Origin: Bacillota bacterium
Lineage (GTDB): Bacteria > Bacillota > Clostridia > Acetivibrionales > DSM-1351
Length of the DNA stretch: 22,442 bases
Assembly: GCA_023441625.1 (NCBI GenBank)
Contig: JAEZOA010000001.1
Span: forward strand, 1-22,442
Direction of reading: 5' to 3'
The stretch's first letter is position 1, and each line of letters starts with the position of its first letter. A program made the position numbers and the translations under genes. A model generated the notes under the pieces. The model had not been told where the DNA came from. It saw only the letters and a list, made by a program, of their open reading frames with translations, and did not search any database. Shown here in pieces: positions 14,528-22,442 of the stretch.

Positions 14528-15148
14528 TTAAAAATAAGAAATTAAAGTTTCTATTGCTTTGTCTTCAATAATTTTCTCCCCATACTCATTTAAATATCCT
14601 TCAAAAAAACTTGCATTTGAAACCTGAGTAGAAAATTCACACATTATATTATCCAATGATTGCGAAGCTGAGGATGAGCTTCCTGTTAACAAAAGGTAAT
14701 AGGAGTTTTTACACTTAAACAATGTACTTTCATCTTTATAGACAGCTGTAATCTGTTTGGCTAATCTACATAAATCATCTAATGACTCAAAGCAATAAAT
14801 TTTCAAAGCCGAACAAACTTTGCTTTTTTTCTTCTTTTGTCTCAAATCTGAATTTTTATATTTGCTTTTTATATACTTCTGTATTGACTCAAATTCACCA
14901 TCAGAATCTACCTTTGTAATTGTCACAACAAAACCATCTTCATTTTCAGGGGATGCCTCGAAAATAAGCTGCGAATCATTAGATGCAAAACCATATTCTT
15001 CCTCAGCCTTCTCCATCATATCCCAGAATAATTCTTGGGCTGCTGGTGAATTATAATTCAAAGAGCCCAAATCAATATTTCTTTCTTCAAGGTCATTTAA
15101 AGTTATTGTGACCCTTAATACATTTTCATTAACTTTTTCTATTCTCAT
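14528..15148 (-). CDS. mecA: Adaptor protein MecA
   Basis: Adaptor that delivers proteins to the ClpC-ClpP protease (in Bacillus, ComK and others) and helps assemble ClpC. The 206-residue product shows the MecA N-domain: MRIEKVNENVLRVTITLNDL, then NYNSPAAQELFWDMMEKAEE with its acidic amphipathic helix. After a basic linker (YKNSDLRQKKKKSK) comes the C-domain (ALKIYCFESLDDLCRLAKQI, then STLFKCKNSYYLLL). The start is put at 15148 (MRIEKV) because family members begin this way. The frame is open to 15253, but the extra 35 residues are basic and unlike MecA. A weak GGTG lies about 7 bases upstream. It is divergent from maf and convergent with the PRC-barrel gene. With lon nearby, the region is rich in proteolysis functions, though this may be coincidence. 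Confidence 0.9.
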   Translation of the reverse strand: MRIEKVNENVLRVTITLNDLEERNIDLGSLNYNSPAAQELFWDMMEKAEEEYGFASNDSQLIFEASPENEDGFVVTITKVDSDGEFESIQKYIKSKYKNSDLRQKKKKSKVCSALKIYCFESLDDLCRLAKQITAVYKDESTLFKCKNSYYLLLTGSSSSASQSLDNIMCEFSTQVSNASFFEGYLNEYGEKIIEDKAIETLISYF

Positions 15149-15511
15149 ATAAATCACCAACTTACATAACTTATTTAAAATACTTCTTGATAAAAATCTT
15201 GACCTGTATATTGATAATATAGAATATACCCGATTGTATTCCTTAGGAAACATTAGTTTTACTATATTATACTTCGAAAAACCTAAAATGAGAAGTAATA
15301 TTTATCAATATTATTCATTTATAGTAATGTAAATTATATTATTTAATCCAAAATTATCAAAACTAATATTATACTGTTTTACAAATAATATAATAAATAT
15401 AAAAACTAGCTACTTTATATTTGATATATTAGCTATAAAAATATATAATAATTATGGCTATGTTTGTCGCTTTGTAATTAAACCAAAAATATATAATAGT
15501 ATGGTGAAAAT
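15149..15511. other. Divergent AT-rich intergenic region between mecA and maf
   Basis: About 360 bases, extremely A/T-rich, holding promoters for both directions but no gene I can support. TATAAT at 15492-15497 is a -10 candidate for maf only 15 bases before the GTG start, so a transcript from it would be almost leaderless; no good -35 is seen with it. On the minus strand AGTATAATATAG (near 15265-15276) is a possible mecA -10. Two TAGCTA palindromes flank 15404-15436. No terminator or riboswitch is visible. Confidence 0.4.
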
Positions 15512-16108
15512 GTGAAAAACATTATTTTAGCATCTGCATCTCCTAGAAGACAGCAGTTATTAAATCAAATAGGGATAAAATTTAGTGTAATACCATCGAC
15601 TATGGATGAAGTTATGAATAATGCATTAGAACCTTTTCAGGTAGCTATTTCTTTAGCAAGCCAGAAGTGTAATGATGTTGCAACCCATAATCTAAGCGAT
15701 GGCATAGTAATTGGTGCTGATACCATAGTTGTTAAAGATAATAAAATGCTTGGTAAGCCAAAAAATGAGAACGACGCTTTTGATATGCTCAAGTACTTAA
15801 ATGGTGAATGGCACGAAGTTATAACTGGGCTTTGTTTATATAGGACAAGTGATAAAAAATGCATGTGTGATTTCGAAACTACCAGAGTCAAAATAGCTAA
15901 TAAATCAGATGAATTTATCAGAGAATATATAAGCACAAGGGAGCCTTTAGATAAAGCAGGAGCATATGGTATTCAGGGATATGGCTCGTTGCTGGTTGAG
16001 AAAATTGATGGGTGCTATTTCAATGTTATGGGATTACCAATCTATAAATTGTCGTGTATGTTAGATGAATTAGGATATACTATTAATCTTAAAGATTTGA
16101 GTATATAA
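15512..16108 (+). CDS. maf: Maf family nucleoside triphosphate pyrophosphatase
   Basis: Hydrolyses non-canonical or surplus nucleoside triphosphates to monophosphates and pyrophosphate (Maf/YhdE type, dTTP/UTP preferring); overexpression inhibits septum formation in Bacillus. The 198-residue length is typical. The signature ASASPRRQQLL is at residues 7-17 (S10, R12, R13), the catalytic aspartate is D70 in VIGADTIVV, and the DFETTRVKI and GAYGIQGYGSLLVEKIDG motifs follow. It starts with GTG at 15512 and a weak GGTG 5 bases upstream; no in-frame ATG would keep the ASASPRR motif in place. It is the first gene of the maf-radC-mre-min cluster, a conserved Firmicute order, with radC 22 bases downstream. 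Confidence 0.95.
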   Translation: MKNIILASASPRRQQLLNQIGIKFSVIPSTMDEVMNNALEPFQVAISLASQKCNDVATHNLSDGIVIGADTIVVKDNKMLGKPKNENDAFDMLKYLNGEWHEVITGLCLYRTSDKKCMCDFETTRVKIANKSDEFIREYISTREPLDKAGAYGIQGYGSLLVEKIDGCYFNVMGLPIYKLSCMLDELGYTINLKDLSI

Positions 16109-16130
16109 GATATCTAATTAGGGGGAAAAG

Positions 16131-16820
16131 ATGGACAGATTGAATTTGAAAGAGCTCCCTTTAAGTGAAAGACCATATGAAAAGATGGAAGTGATAGGAG
16201 CAGAGTATTTATCAAATGCTGAGCTACTAGCTATCATTATTAAAACAGGTACAAGATCACATACTGCTGTTGAACTAGCCCAGCTTGTACTTAAGCTTTC
16301 TCATGATGGACGACTATCATCGTTATACAATTTGTCTATTGAACAGCTAAAGCAGATAAAAGGCATAGGCCGAGTAAAGGCCATACAAATAAAATCGGCG
16401 CTAGAGTTTTCCAAAAGGATTGCAACAAGTGATGGAATAGTGCATCATATAATTAAAAGTGCTTATGATGTAAATAATCTTATGATGGAAGAAATGAGAT
16501 ATTTAAAGAAGGAAATGTTCAGAGCACTTTTGCTGGACACAAAAAATCAGGTTATCAAAATTGTGAATATTTCTATAGGAAGCTTAAATGCTTCAATTGT
16601 TCATCCAAGAGAGGTATTCAGCGAAGCAATAAAATGTGGTTGCAATAGCATTATATTTGTACATAATCACCCAAGTGGTGATCCTACACCTAGTACTGAG
16701 GATATACAAACAACACAGAGACTTGAGAACGCAGGTAATATTATAGGAATAAAGGTATTAGACCACATTGTGATAGGTGATGGAAAATATGTAAGCTTTA
16801 AGGATAAAGGAATTATTTAG
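16131..16820 (+). CDS. radC: RadC family JAB/MPN-domain protein
   Basis: Despite the name, a DNA-repair role is not established. The 229-residue protein has an N-terminal helix-hairpin-helix-like part (LKQIKGIGRVKAIQIKSALE, ~75-100) and a C-terminal JAMM metalloenzyme fold. The JAMM motif is complete: H178 and H180 in HNHPSGDPTPSTED, with S188 and D191, so the zinc site should be intact. GGGGG (16121-16125) lies 5 bases before the start. It lies between maf and mreB as in Bacillus, with 25 bases to mreB. Confidence 0.95.
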   Translation: MDRLNLKELPLSERPYEKMEVIGAEYLSNAELLAIIIKTGTRSHTAVELAQLVLKLSHDGRLSSLYNLSIEQLKQIKGIGRVKAIQIKSALEFSKRIATSDGIVHHIIKSAYDVNNLMMEEMRYLKKEMFRALLLDTKNQVIKIVNISIGSLNASIVHPREVFSEAIKCGCNSIIFVHNHPSGDPTPSTEDIQTTQRLENAGNIIGIKVLDHIVIGDGKYVSFKDKGII

Positions 16821-16845
16821 AAAAAATACACAGGAGGAGTTATTA

Positions 16846-17868
16846 ATGAGTTTTTTTGCCAAAGACATAGGAATAGATTTGGGAACTGCAAATACATTGG
16901 TCCATGTTAAAGGAAAAGGAATAGTAGTAAGAGAGCCATCCGTTGTTGCAGTTAATATAAAAAATAATGAGGTGTTAGCTGTAGGAGAAGCCGCTAAAGA
17001 AATGATTGGGCGTACTCCTGGAAATATCGTTGCTATAAGACCAATGAGAGATGGTGTTATAGCAGATTTTGATGTTACCCAAAGTATGATTAAGTATTTT
17101 ATTAAAAAGGCTATGTCAACTGGCGTAATGAGTAAGCCAAGAGTTGTAATTTGTGTGCCATCAGGAGTAACCGAGGTTGAAAAGAGAGCTGTAGAGGATG
17201 CTACACTACAAGCAGGGGCTAAAGAAGCCTATCTTATAGAGGAGCCAATGGCAGCTGCAATTGGAGCCAGCTTACCAGTTGAGGAACCATCGGGAAGTAT
17301 GGTTGTTGATATCGGTGGAGGAACTAGTGAAGTTGCAGTTATATCTTTAGGAGGAATTGTTACCAGTAAATCACTTAGAGTTGCTGGAGATGAGTTAGAT
17401 GACGCTATTGCCCACTATATTAAAAAGGAATATAGCTTAATGATTGGTGAGCGATCAGCAGAACAAATTAAGGTTACAATTGGAGGAGCTTTTCCAAAGA
17501 CTAAGGAAGAGAGAATGCAAATAAGGGGAAGGGATTTGATAACTGGCCTACCTAAGAATATTGAAATTACTTCGTCTGAAATAAATGAAGCCTTAAAGGA
17601 GCCTGTTAACGCAATAATAGATTCAATTAAGTATACACTAGAAAAAACTCCCCCAGAGCTTGCTTCTGACATTATGGATAGAGGTATCATGTTAACTGGT
17701 GGTGGCGCTTTACTGGATGGACTAGATAAGCTGATTATGCAAGAGACGGGAATGCCAGTTTCAATTGCAGAAAATCCGTTGGATTGTGTCGCACTTGGTA
17801 CAGGAAAGGTTCTCGAAGAGATTGAAACCTTGAAGAAGGTGTTAATTTCACCTAAAAGATTGAAGTAG
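16846..17868 (+). CDS. mreB: Rod-shape actin homologue MreB
   Basis: Forms membrane-associated antiparallel filaments that guide lateral peptidoglycan synthesis and keep rod shape. The 340-residue length is typical. The actin-fold nucleotide site is visible: phosphate-1 loop DIGIDLGTANT (residues 7-17), IEEPMAAAIGA (E132/E133), phosphate-2 loop DIGGGTSEVAVISLGG starting at D155, and adenosine motif MLTGGGALLDGLD in the C-terminal part. AGGAGGAG (16832-16839) lies 6 bases before the ATG. The order mreB-mreC-mreD is intact, so this is the shape-operon MreB rather than a lone Mbl, although the two are hard to separate by sequence alone. Confidence 0.97.
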   Translation: MSFFAKDIGIDLGTANTLVHVKGKGIVVREPSVVAVNIKNNEVLAVGEAAKEMIGRTPGNIVAIRPMRDGVIADFDVTQSMIKYFIKKAMSTGVMSKPRVVICVPSGVTEVEKRAVEDATLQAGAKEAYLIEEPMAAAIGASLPVEEPSGSMVVDIGGGTSEVAVISLGGIVTSKSLRVAGDELDDAIAHYIKKEYSLMIGERSAEQIKVTIGGAFPKTKEERMQIRGRDLITGLPKNIEITSSEINEALKEPVNAIIDSIKYTLEKTPPELASDIMDRGIMLTGGGALLDGLDKLIMQETGMPVSIAENPLDCVALGTGKVLEEIETLKKVLISPKRLK

Positions 17869-17918
17869 AAAACTAATTTACATTGTTTTCATTAGGGGTT
17901 AGAGAGGAGAAGTATTCC

Positions 17919-18779
17919 TTGAAGTATTTTAAGAGTAAGTCATTAATAGTAGTTATAATAACTCTGGTTTTGATAGTTTGTATAGGGCTGGCTATTAATC
18001 CTCAAAGTAACGTAAACTGGTTTGGAAATATTATTTCAGTACCATTTACTTCCGTTGAAAAGCTATTCTCCTATGCAGGACAACAGGTTGAAGAAGGTAT
18101 TAGCTTGTTTAGCGACGTTGAAAGTCTTAGAGCTGAGAATAAGGTATTAAAAGAAACTATCGATAAATTGAATAATGAAAGAACAGAATATTTGAGGCTG
18201 AAAAACGAAAATGAGGACTTAAAGAATGTCCTCAAAATAAAGGATCAATTAGCTGACTTGGACTTTGTTGGAGCAAATATTATTGCTAAGGATTCTGGCA
18301 ATTTCTTCAACATCTTTCTTATAGATATTGGTTCGACAGATGGAATATCTTATAACATGCCAGTTATTACAAGTAAGGGACTGGTGGGTAAGGTTTCATC
18401 AGCGCAGCCATTCTCTTCAAAAATAATAAGTATAATAGAAGATGGAAGCTCAGCTAGTGCAATAGTTTCTAAAACTGGTGATTTAGTTGTGGTAAAGGGA
18501 GATTTGAAATTGTCAAAGGAAGGCCTATGCAGGCTTGAATATATTCCTTCAGACCTTGACTTGGCACAGGGAGATGTAATTGAAACCTCTGGCAAAGGTG
18601 GAGTTTATCCAAAGGGTTTAATTATTGGAACTGTAAAGGAAGTAAGACAGGGAGAAAGTGATCTTGATAGATATGCGATAGTTGAACCTGCAGTTGATTT
18701 AAAGAGATTAAATCAGGTTACAGTACTTAAAAAGGAAATTGCGGATATATCTTCAGATATGGAGATTATAGACAAATGA
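17919..18779 (+). CDS. mreC: Rod-shape protein MreC
   Basis: Scaffold on the outer face of the membrane linking MreB, MreD and PBP2 in the elongasome. The 286 residues give a short cytoplasmic start, one transmembrane helix (~8-26), a coiled coil (~64-107, AENKVLKETIDKLNNERTEY) and the double beta-barrel domain (IGSTDGISYNMPVITSKGLV, then KGLIIGTVKEVRQGESDLD). The TTG at 17919 is chosen as start: GAGAGGAG (17902-17909) lies 9 bases upstream, whereas an in-frame TTG at 17883 has no ribosome site and would encode the Shine-Dalgarno as protein. The stop overlaps the mreD start by 4 bases (ATGA), indicating translational coupling. Confidence 0.93.
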   Translation: MKYFKSKSLIVVIITLVLIVCIGLAINPQSNVNWFGNIISVPFTSVEKLFSYAGQQVEEGISLFSDVESLRAENKVLKETIDKLNNERTEYLRLKNENEDLKNVLKIKDQLADLDFVGANIIAKDSGNFFNIFLIDIGSTDGISYNMPVITSKGLVGKVSSAQPFSSKIISIIEDGSSASAIVSKTGDLVVVKGDLKLSKEGLCRLEYIPSDLDLAQGDVIETSGKGGVYPKGLIIGTVKEVRQGESDLDRYAIVEPAVDLKRLNQVTVLKKEIADISSDMEIIDK

Positions 18780-19288
18780 GAAATAGAATTATATTGTATG
18801 TTATACTTATATTCGTATTTGTAACGACTCAGGTAACATGGCTGAATTTTATTAAAATATTCGGAGTTACTCCTAATTTATTAATTGTTTTAATTGTCAG
18901 TATTTCTCTTTTAGAAGGTAGAATTCATGGTGCTGTAGTGGGATTTTTTGCTGGGCTATGTTTAGATGCTGTTATTGGCTCAGCGTTAGGATTTCAGGCA
19001 TTGCTTGGAATGTTATTAGGCCTACTGCTTGGAAATATAAATAAGAGGTTTTTTAAAGAGAATATTTTTATTATGATTACAATTACATTTGTTTCCACCA
19101 TTATATTTGAGTCTGTAATCTCATTTGCAGCATACTTATATGGTTTAGAAATAGATTTTTTCATAACTTTTAAGACTCTTATTTTACCAGAAGCATTAAT
19201 TAATAGTATTATAGGGGTTGTCCTGTTTTTTGTTATCGCACAAATCAACAGGAGAATACGTGAATCGGAAGGTAAAAATAAGTATTAG
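18776..19288 (+). CDS. mreD: Rod-shape membrane protein MreD
   Basis: A 170-residue, very hydrophobic protein with about five transmembrane segments, the MreD plan. The GAVVGFFAGLCLDAVIGSAL segment (after the second helix) is the family's most conserved part. It acts with MreC and PBP2 to couple MreB to wall synthesis. It overlaps mreC by 4 bases (ATGA), and a GGAG lies 12 bases before its ATG. A 51-base gap leads to mrdA. Confidence 0.93.
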   Translation: MRNRIILYVILIFVFVTTQVTWLNFIKIFGVTPNLLIVLIVSISLLEGRIHGAVVGFFAGLCLDAVIGSALGFQALLGMLLGLLLGNINKRFFKENIFIMITITFVSTIIFESVISFAAYLYGLEIDFFITFKTLILPEALINSIIGVVLFFVIAQINRRIRESEGKNKY

Positions 19289-19339
19289 AGTAATAGGAAT
19301 GATTGATGTGAATTATTATGTGTATGTGGTGGATTAACG

Positions 19340-21442
19340 ATGAAAAAGTTTTTTACAGATAGATATACCATATTTGGAATAGTGATTGTGCTGGTATTTA
19401 CTTTAATTGTATATCAATTAGCAAATATTCAGTTAGTTCAGGGTGAAAATTATTTCGCACAATCTCAATCTATAAATTTGAATTCTAGAACTATTCTGGC
19501 ACCAAGAGGTAATATTCTTGATAGATACGGAGTTCCAATAGCTGTCAACTCAACTAGTTATTCCTTGAGGTTAATGAACACAGGATTATCAGCAGAGGAG
19601 CTCAATGATGTTGCATATAAGTTGATTAATATTATGGAAAAAAACGGTGATGAATACAAAAAATCCTTCTCAAAGTATTTGACCTTTAATCCAATTGAAT
19701 TTGGTTCAGCTTTAGCCAAAAGTGAGGACAGAATAAAGGTGTTAAAAAACGTAACAGTATATGAGTTTAAGGGATTTAATCAGGAGTCTTCAGCACAAGA
19801 GATATACGAGTATTTAAGAAATACCGCTTTTAAAATAGATGAGAAGTATACTGATGAGGAAGCATACAAAATTATGACCCTAAGGTTTGAGATAATGGGT
19901 TACAATTCATTAATTGCAGAAATGATTAGTAACAATACAGTTGCAGAGGTTGAGGAGAGGATTGATGAGTTCCCTGGTGTATTTATAGATACTGTTCCTA
20001 GCAGAAAATATATTGATGCAGAGTATGCTGCCCAAGTAATTGGCTATGTGAGAGAAGTCAGCGAAGAGGATTTGCTTAAACATGCTGATGAAGGCTATAA
20101 CATGAACGATATTATAGGAAAGTCTGGAATAGAGGAAAAGGCTGAGGGATATTTAAGAGGAGCTAATGGTGTTAGAAGAATTGAGATTAAGGAAAACGGT
20201 AAAACAAAAACTATTAGTGAAGAGGCTGTGAAACCGGGAAGTGATGTGGTCTTGACAATAGATATGAGACTTCAGAAAGCGGCTATGGATTCTCTTGAAA
20301 AGAATTTGCCTATTATCAGACAGAGGAAAAACTCCCAAAACCATAAAGATGCATACGCTGGTGCAGTAGTAGCGCTAGATGTGAAGACGGGTGATGTTTT
20401 AGCATTAGCCAGCTATCCAAGCTTTAATCCATCAATATTTTTGGCAGACGCTAGTGATAAAGAAGCACAAAAGGCAATAAGTGCTCTTTATGATCCTAAA
20501 GATACAACAACGTCAGAATATAATTTAGCCACTAAAGGCATCTATGCGCCTGGATCCACTTATAAGCCTCTCGTTGCAATTGCAGGCTTGGAGGAGGGGG
20601 TAATAAACCCGTATCAGAAGTTTTTTGATAAGGGTTATGAAAAGTATGGGGATATAATGCTTAAGTCTATAGAATATAGGCAATACAAAGTTGGCTTGGG
20701 CTGGGTTAACATGATTCAGGCAATTCAAAAATCCAGTAACCCGTATTTCTATGTGTTAGGTAATAAAGTAGGCATTAACAATATTGTTAAGTGGGCTACT
20801 ATGTTTGGATTAGGGCAAAAAACAGGAATTGAATTGGAGGAGAGCACGGGTACTATTTCATCCCGTGAATATAAGAGCACGGTTGATCCGAATCCCTGGA
20901 CTGATGCAGATACTGCTCAGTCAGCAATAGGTCAGCTATATAATAACTTTACCCCCTTACAGCTAGCAAATTATACAGCTACAATAGCTAATGGGGGGAA
21001 GCGGTTTCAGCCTCATATTATCAAGAGAGTAATAAAATATGATGGTTCAATAGTCACAGAAACTAAACCAGAGTATGAGATATTACCCGTCAAAAAGGAA
21101 AATATGGCAATTATACAAGAAGGTATGAAGGCTGTTGCTAATAGCGAGGATCCAGGAGGCACTGCATCCTCTGCCTTTAAGGATTTATTGCCAATAAAGG
21201 TTGCAGGCAAAACAGGAACTGCGGAGACATGGGACACAACTCATTCATCTAACGGATTGTTTATATGCTATGCTCCTGCCGATGATCCTGAAATAGCTGT
21301 TGCTGTTGTTGTTGATAGGGGAGTATTGGGTGCATATACTGCACCAATTGCTCGTGATGTGCTTGAGCAATATTTTGATACAAAAGGGTCAAATGCTCAA
21401 GATTATACTGCAAGGATGGATATTGTTGAATTAACAAAATAA
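19340..21442 (+). CDS. mrdA: Penicillin-binding protein 2 (elongation transpeptidase)
   Basis: Class B PBP that crosslinks peptidoglycan during cell elongation together with RodA and MreCD. The 700 residues comprise a short cytoplasmic end, a transmembrane anchor (~8-32), and a PBP dimerisation domain (~55-300, starting LAPRGNILDRYGVPIAVN). The transpeptidase domain has the three active-site motifs: S406 in PGSTYKP (SxxK), SSN at 465-467 and KTG at 624-626. Gly-Thr-Tyr-Lys-Pro after the serine and the RGNILDR motif are typical of PBP2/FtsI proteins. The non-catalytic part is longer than in E. coli PBP2. GTGGTGGA (19326-19333) precedes the start. The gene is inserted between mreD and minC, where Bacillus has none; FtsI is less likely given the mre context. 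Confidence 0.94.
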   Translation: MKKFFTDRYTIFGIVIVLVFTLIVYQLANIQLVQGENYFAQSQSINLNSRTILAPRGNILDRYGVPIAVNSTSYSLRLMNTGLSAEELNDVAYKLINIMEKNGDEYKKSFSKYLTFNPIEFGSALAKSEDRIKVLKNVTVYEFKGFNQESSAQEIYEYLRNTAFKIDEKYTDEEAYKIMTLRFEIMGYNSLIAEMISNNTVAEVEERIDEFPGVFIDTVPSRKYIDAEYAAQVIGYVREVSEEDLLKHADEGYNMNDIIGKSGIEEKAEGYLRGANGVRRIEIKENGKTKTISEEAVKPGSDVVLTIDMRLQKAAMDSLEKNLPIIRQRKNSQNHKDAYAGAVVALDVKTGDVLALASYPSFNPSIFLADASDKEAQKAISALYDPKDTTTSEYNLATKGIYAPGSTYKPLVAIAGLEEGVINPYQKFFDKGYEKYGDIMLKSIEYRQYKVGLGWVNMIQAIQKSSNPYFYVLGNKVGINNIVKWATMFGLGQKTGIELEESTGTISSREYKSTVDPNPWTDADTAQSAIGQLYNNFTPLQLANYTATIANGGKRFQPHIIKRVIKYDGSIVTETKPEYEILPVKKENMAIIQEGMKAVANSEDPGGTASSAFKDLLPIKVAGKTGTAETWDTTHSSNGLFICYAPADDPEIAVAVVVDRGVLGAYTAPIARDVLEQYFDTKGSNAQDYTARMDIVELTK

Positions 21443-21464
21443 AGAGACTGGGGGGATTAGATAT

Positions 21465-22157
21465 ATGGATGAAAATACAGTTACTTTTAAAGGAACAGTT
21501 AATGGACTCACTATAATTCTCAAACAGGAGTGTTCCTTTGATGAGGTAGTAGATAGTATGCATACCAAGGTTGGCAATGCAGGTAAGTTTTTTCGCGGTG
21601 CGAAGCTGGCTGTAAAATATAGGGGAAGAGAATTGAGTGAAGATGAGAAGAATATACTTCTTGATTTATTAAAGAGGGAAAGCGGAGCTCAAATTCTATC
21701 CTTTGAGGAGGATGTGGCAGATGCCAATAATAAAGGGTTAGAGGTAAATTCAAATGCCCATTCAAATGAAAGATACAATCAAATCAAAAAGTATATGTTT
21801 TTCAAAGGAATAGATGAGGGACAGACAAAGTTTTATAGAGGTACAGTTCGATCAGGTACATTGATTACTTTTGATGGTAATTTGGTTATATTAGGTGATG
21901 TAAACCCAGGTGGGGTTATTGAGGCCACAGGTAATATAGTGGTTATGGGATTACTTCGAGGAGTTGTGCATGCTGGCAGTGATGGGAATAAGGAAGCAAT
22001 AGTTGCAGCATTAGGGCTAAATCCTACTCAGTTAAGAATAGCAGATATAATAACAAGGTCTCCTGATGATAATAGTTCAAGTGTGCATTTAGTACCTGAA
22101 TTAGCCTATATAAAGGATGATAAATTGTTTGTAGAACGCTTTTTACCTCAGAGGTAA
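21465..22157 (+). CDS. minC: Septum site-determining protein MinC
   Basis: FtsZ assembly inhibitor that, with MinD, blocks division at the poles. The 230 residues have the two expected domains. The N-domain is ~1-100 (VTFKGTVNGLTIILKQECSF) and acts on FtsZ. The C-terminal beta-helix is ~118-225 (GTVRSGTLITFDGNLVILGD, then NPGGVIEATGNIVVMGLLRG), which binds MinD and the FtsZ tail; the RSGQ-like turn reads RSGT here. GGGGGGA (21450-21456) is the ribosome-binding site, 22 bases after mrdA, so it is co-transcribed with the mre genes. The DNA ends into a strong promoter for minD. Confidence 0.95.
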   Translation: MDENTVTFKGTVNGLTIILKQECSFDEVVDSMHTKVGNAGKFFRGAKLAVKYRGRELSEDEKNILLDLLKRESGAQILSFEEDVADANNKGLEVNSNAHSNERYNQIKKYMFFKGIDEGQTKFYRGTVRSGTLITFDGNLVILGDVNPGGVIEATGNIVVMGLLRGVVHAGSDGNKEAIVAALGLNPTQLRIADIITRSPDDNSSSVHLVPELAYIKDDKLFVERFLPQR

Positions 22158-22186
22158 TTGACAAAAATATAAAACAAATATATAGT
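22158..22186 (+). promoter_or_regulatory. Near-consensus sigma-A promoter for minD
   Basis: TTGACA (22158-22163), a perfect -35, begins on the base after the minC stop codon. Exactly 17 bases later is TATAGT (22181-22186), five of six to consensus. Transcription would start near 22193, about 70 bases before minD. It would let MinD be made in excess of MinC. Confidence 0.75.
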
Positions 22187-22263
22187 TTTATTATGTGTTT
22201 GTTAAAAATAGTAATCTTTCTTTTTAAATATATCTTCTTTTATAAGAATTGGAGGCAAGCTGT

Positions 22264-22442
22264 ATGGGGGAAGTAATTGTAATTACGTCTGGCAAAGGTG
22301 GTGTTGGTAAAACAACAACAACTGCTAATATTGGTACAGGTTTAGCAATATCAGGTAAAAAGGTTGTACTAATTGATACCGATATCGGACTTAGGAATCT
22401 TGATGTTGTAATGGGCTTGGAAAATAGAATAGTATATGACCT
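22264..22442 (+). CDS. minD: Septum site-determining ATPase MinD (5' end only)
   Basis: Membrane-binding ATPase that recruits MinC to the cell poles. Only the first ~59 residues are in the window; the frame runs off the right edge. The visible part has the deviant Walker A motif KGGVGKTT (residues 11-18), preceded by VIVITSG, and the Walker A' region VVLIDTDIGLRNLDVVMGLE, all diagnostic of MinD rather than of ParA/Soj in general. GGAGG upstream (near 22250-22254) gives the start. It has its own promoter at 22158. Confidence 0.95.
   Translation, partial: MGEVIVITSGKGGVGKTTTTANIGTGLAISGKKVVLIDTDIGLRNLDVVMGLENRIVYD

Noticed and set aside
14820..15056. A plus-strand open frame antisense to mecA
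   Set aside because: A Ser/Phe-rich shadow of mecA codons with no ribosome site; the minus strand is a clear MecA.
15149..15253. A 35-residue N-terminal extension of MecA
   Set aside because: The extension is basic and unlike the family, which starts with MRIE-type sequence; a ribosome-like GGTG lies just before 15148.

Overview
The window is an AT-rich stretch of a Gram-positive chromosome, almost certainly a low-GC Firmicute of class Clostridia. The evidence is strong purine-rich Shine-Dalgarno sites, occasional TTG/GTG starts, Bacillus-type protein families (MecA, LonA, a pyruvate kinase with a C-terminal PEP-utilizer domain) and a maf-radC-mreBCD-PBP2-minC-minD cell-shape cluster. An anaerobe of the Ruminiclostridium/Acetivibrio kind would fit, but I cannot place it to genus from the sequence alone. 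Most of the window is core metabolism and cell-division housekeeping. I see no phage, transposase, CRISPR array, rRNA or tRNA.

Positions 1-9500 hold central metabolism. After the tail of an unidentified gene comes NADP-type isocitrate dehydrogenase (icd), whose promoter is overlapped by a perfect 23-bp inverted repeat. Next are asnA and asnS, which make asparagine from aspartate and ammonia and load it on tRNA. A minus-strand DUF4397 gene converges on asnS. It is followed by a small SEC-C zinc-motif protein, citrate synthase and pyruvate kinase. Citrate synthase and icd are two steps of the oxidative route to 2-oxoglutarate and glutamate; the third enzyme, aconitase, is not in the window.

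Positions 9500-15150 hold proteostasis genes and unknowns. LonA protease has a very good promoter that lies inside a long nested inverted repeat. After it come an unrecognised three-helix membrane protein with an acidic repeat-rich linker and a C-terminal TPR-like region, a two-domain PRC-barrel protein probably in the same transcript, and the convergent minus-strand mecA (ClpC adaptor).

Positions 15500-22442 are one long co-directional cluster: maf, radC, mreB, mreC, mreD, mrdA (PBP2), minC and the start of minD. It links rod-shape peptidoglycan synthesis to division-site placement. minD has its own near-consensus promoter immediately after the minC stop codon.

The most unusual non-coding feature is a family of four ~33-38 bp palindromic repeats at 4281, 7386, 7420 and 14447. 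All lie in gene-end intergenic DNA, and two abut or overlap stop codons in the same orientation relative to their gene. The other points worth following are the icd palindrome, the lon inverted repeat, and the nearly identical 51-bp tandem repeat in the membrane/TPR gene. I did not find a clear new multi-gene system. The membrane-TPR/PRC-barrel pair is the closest candidate.
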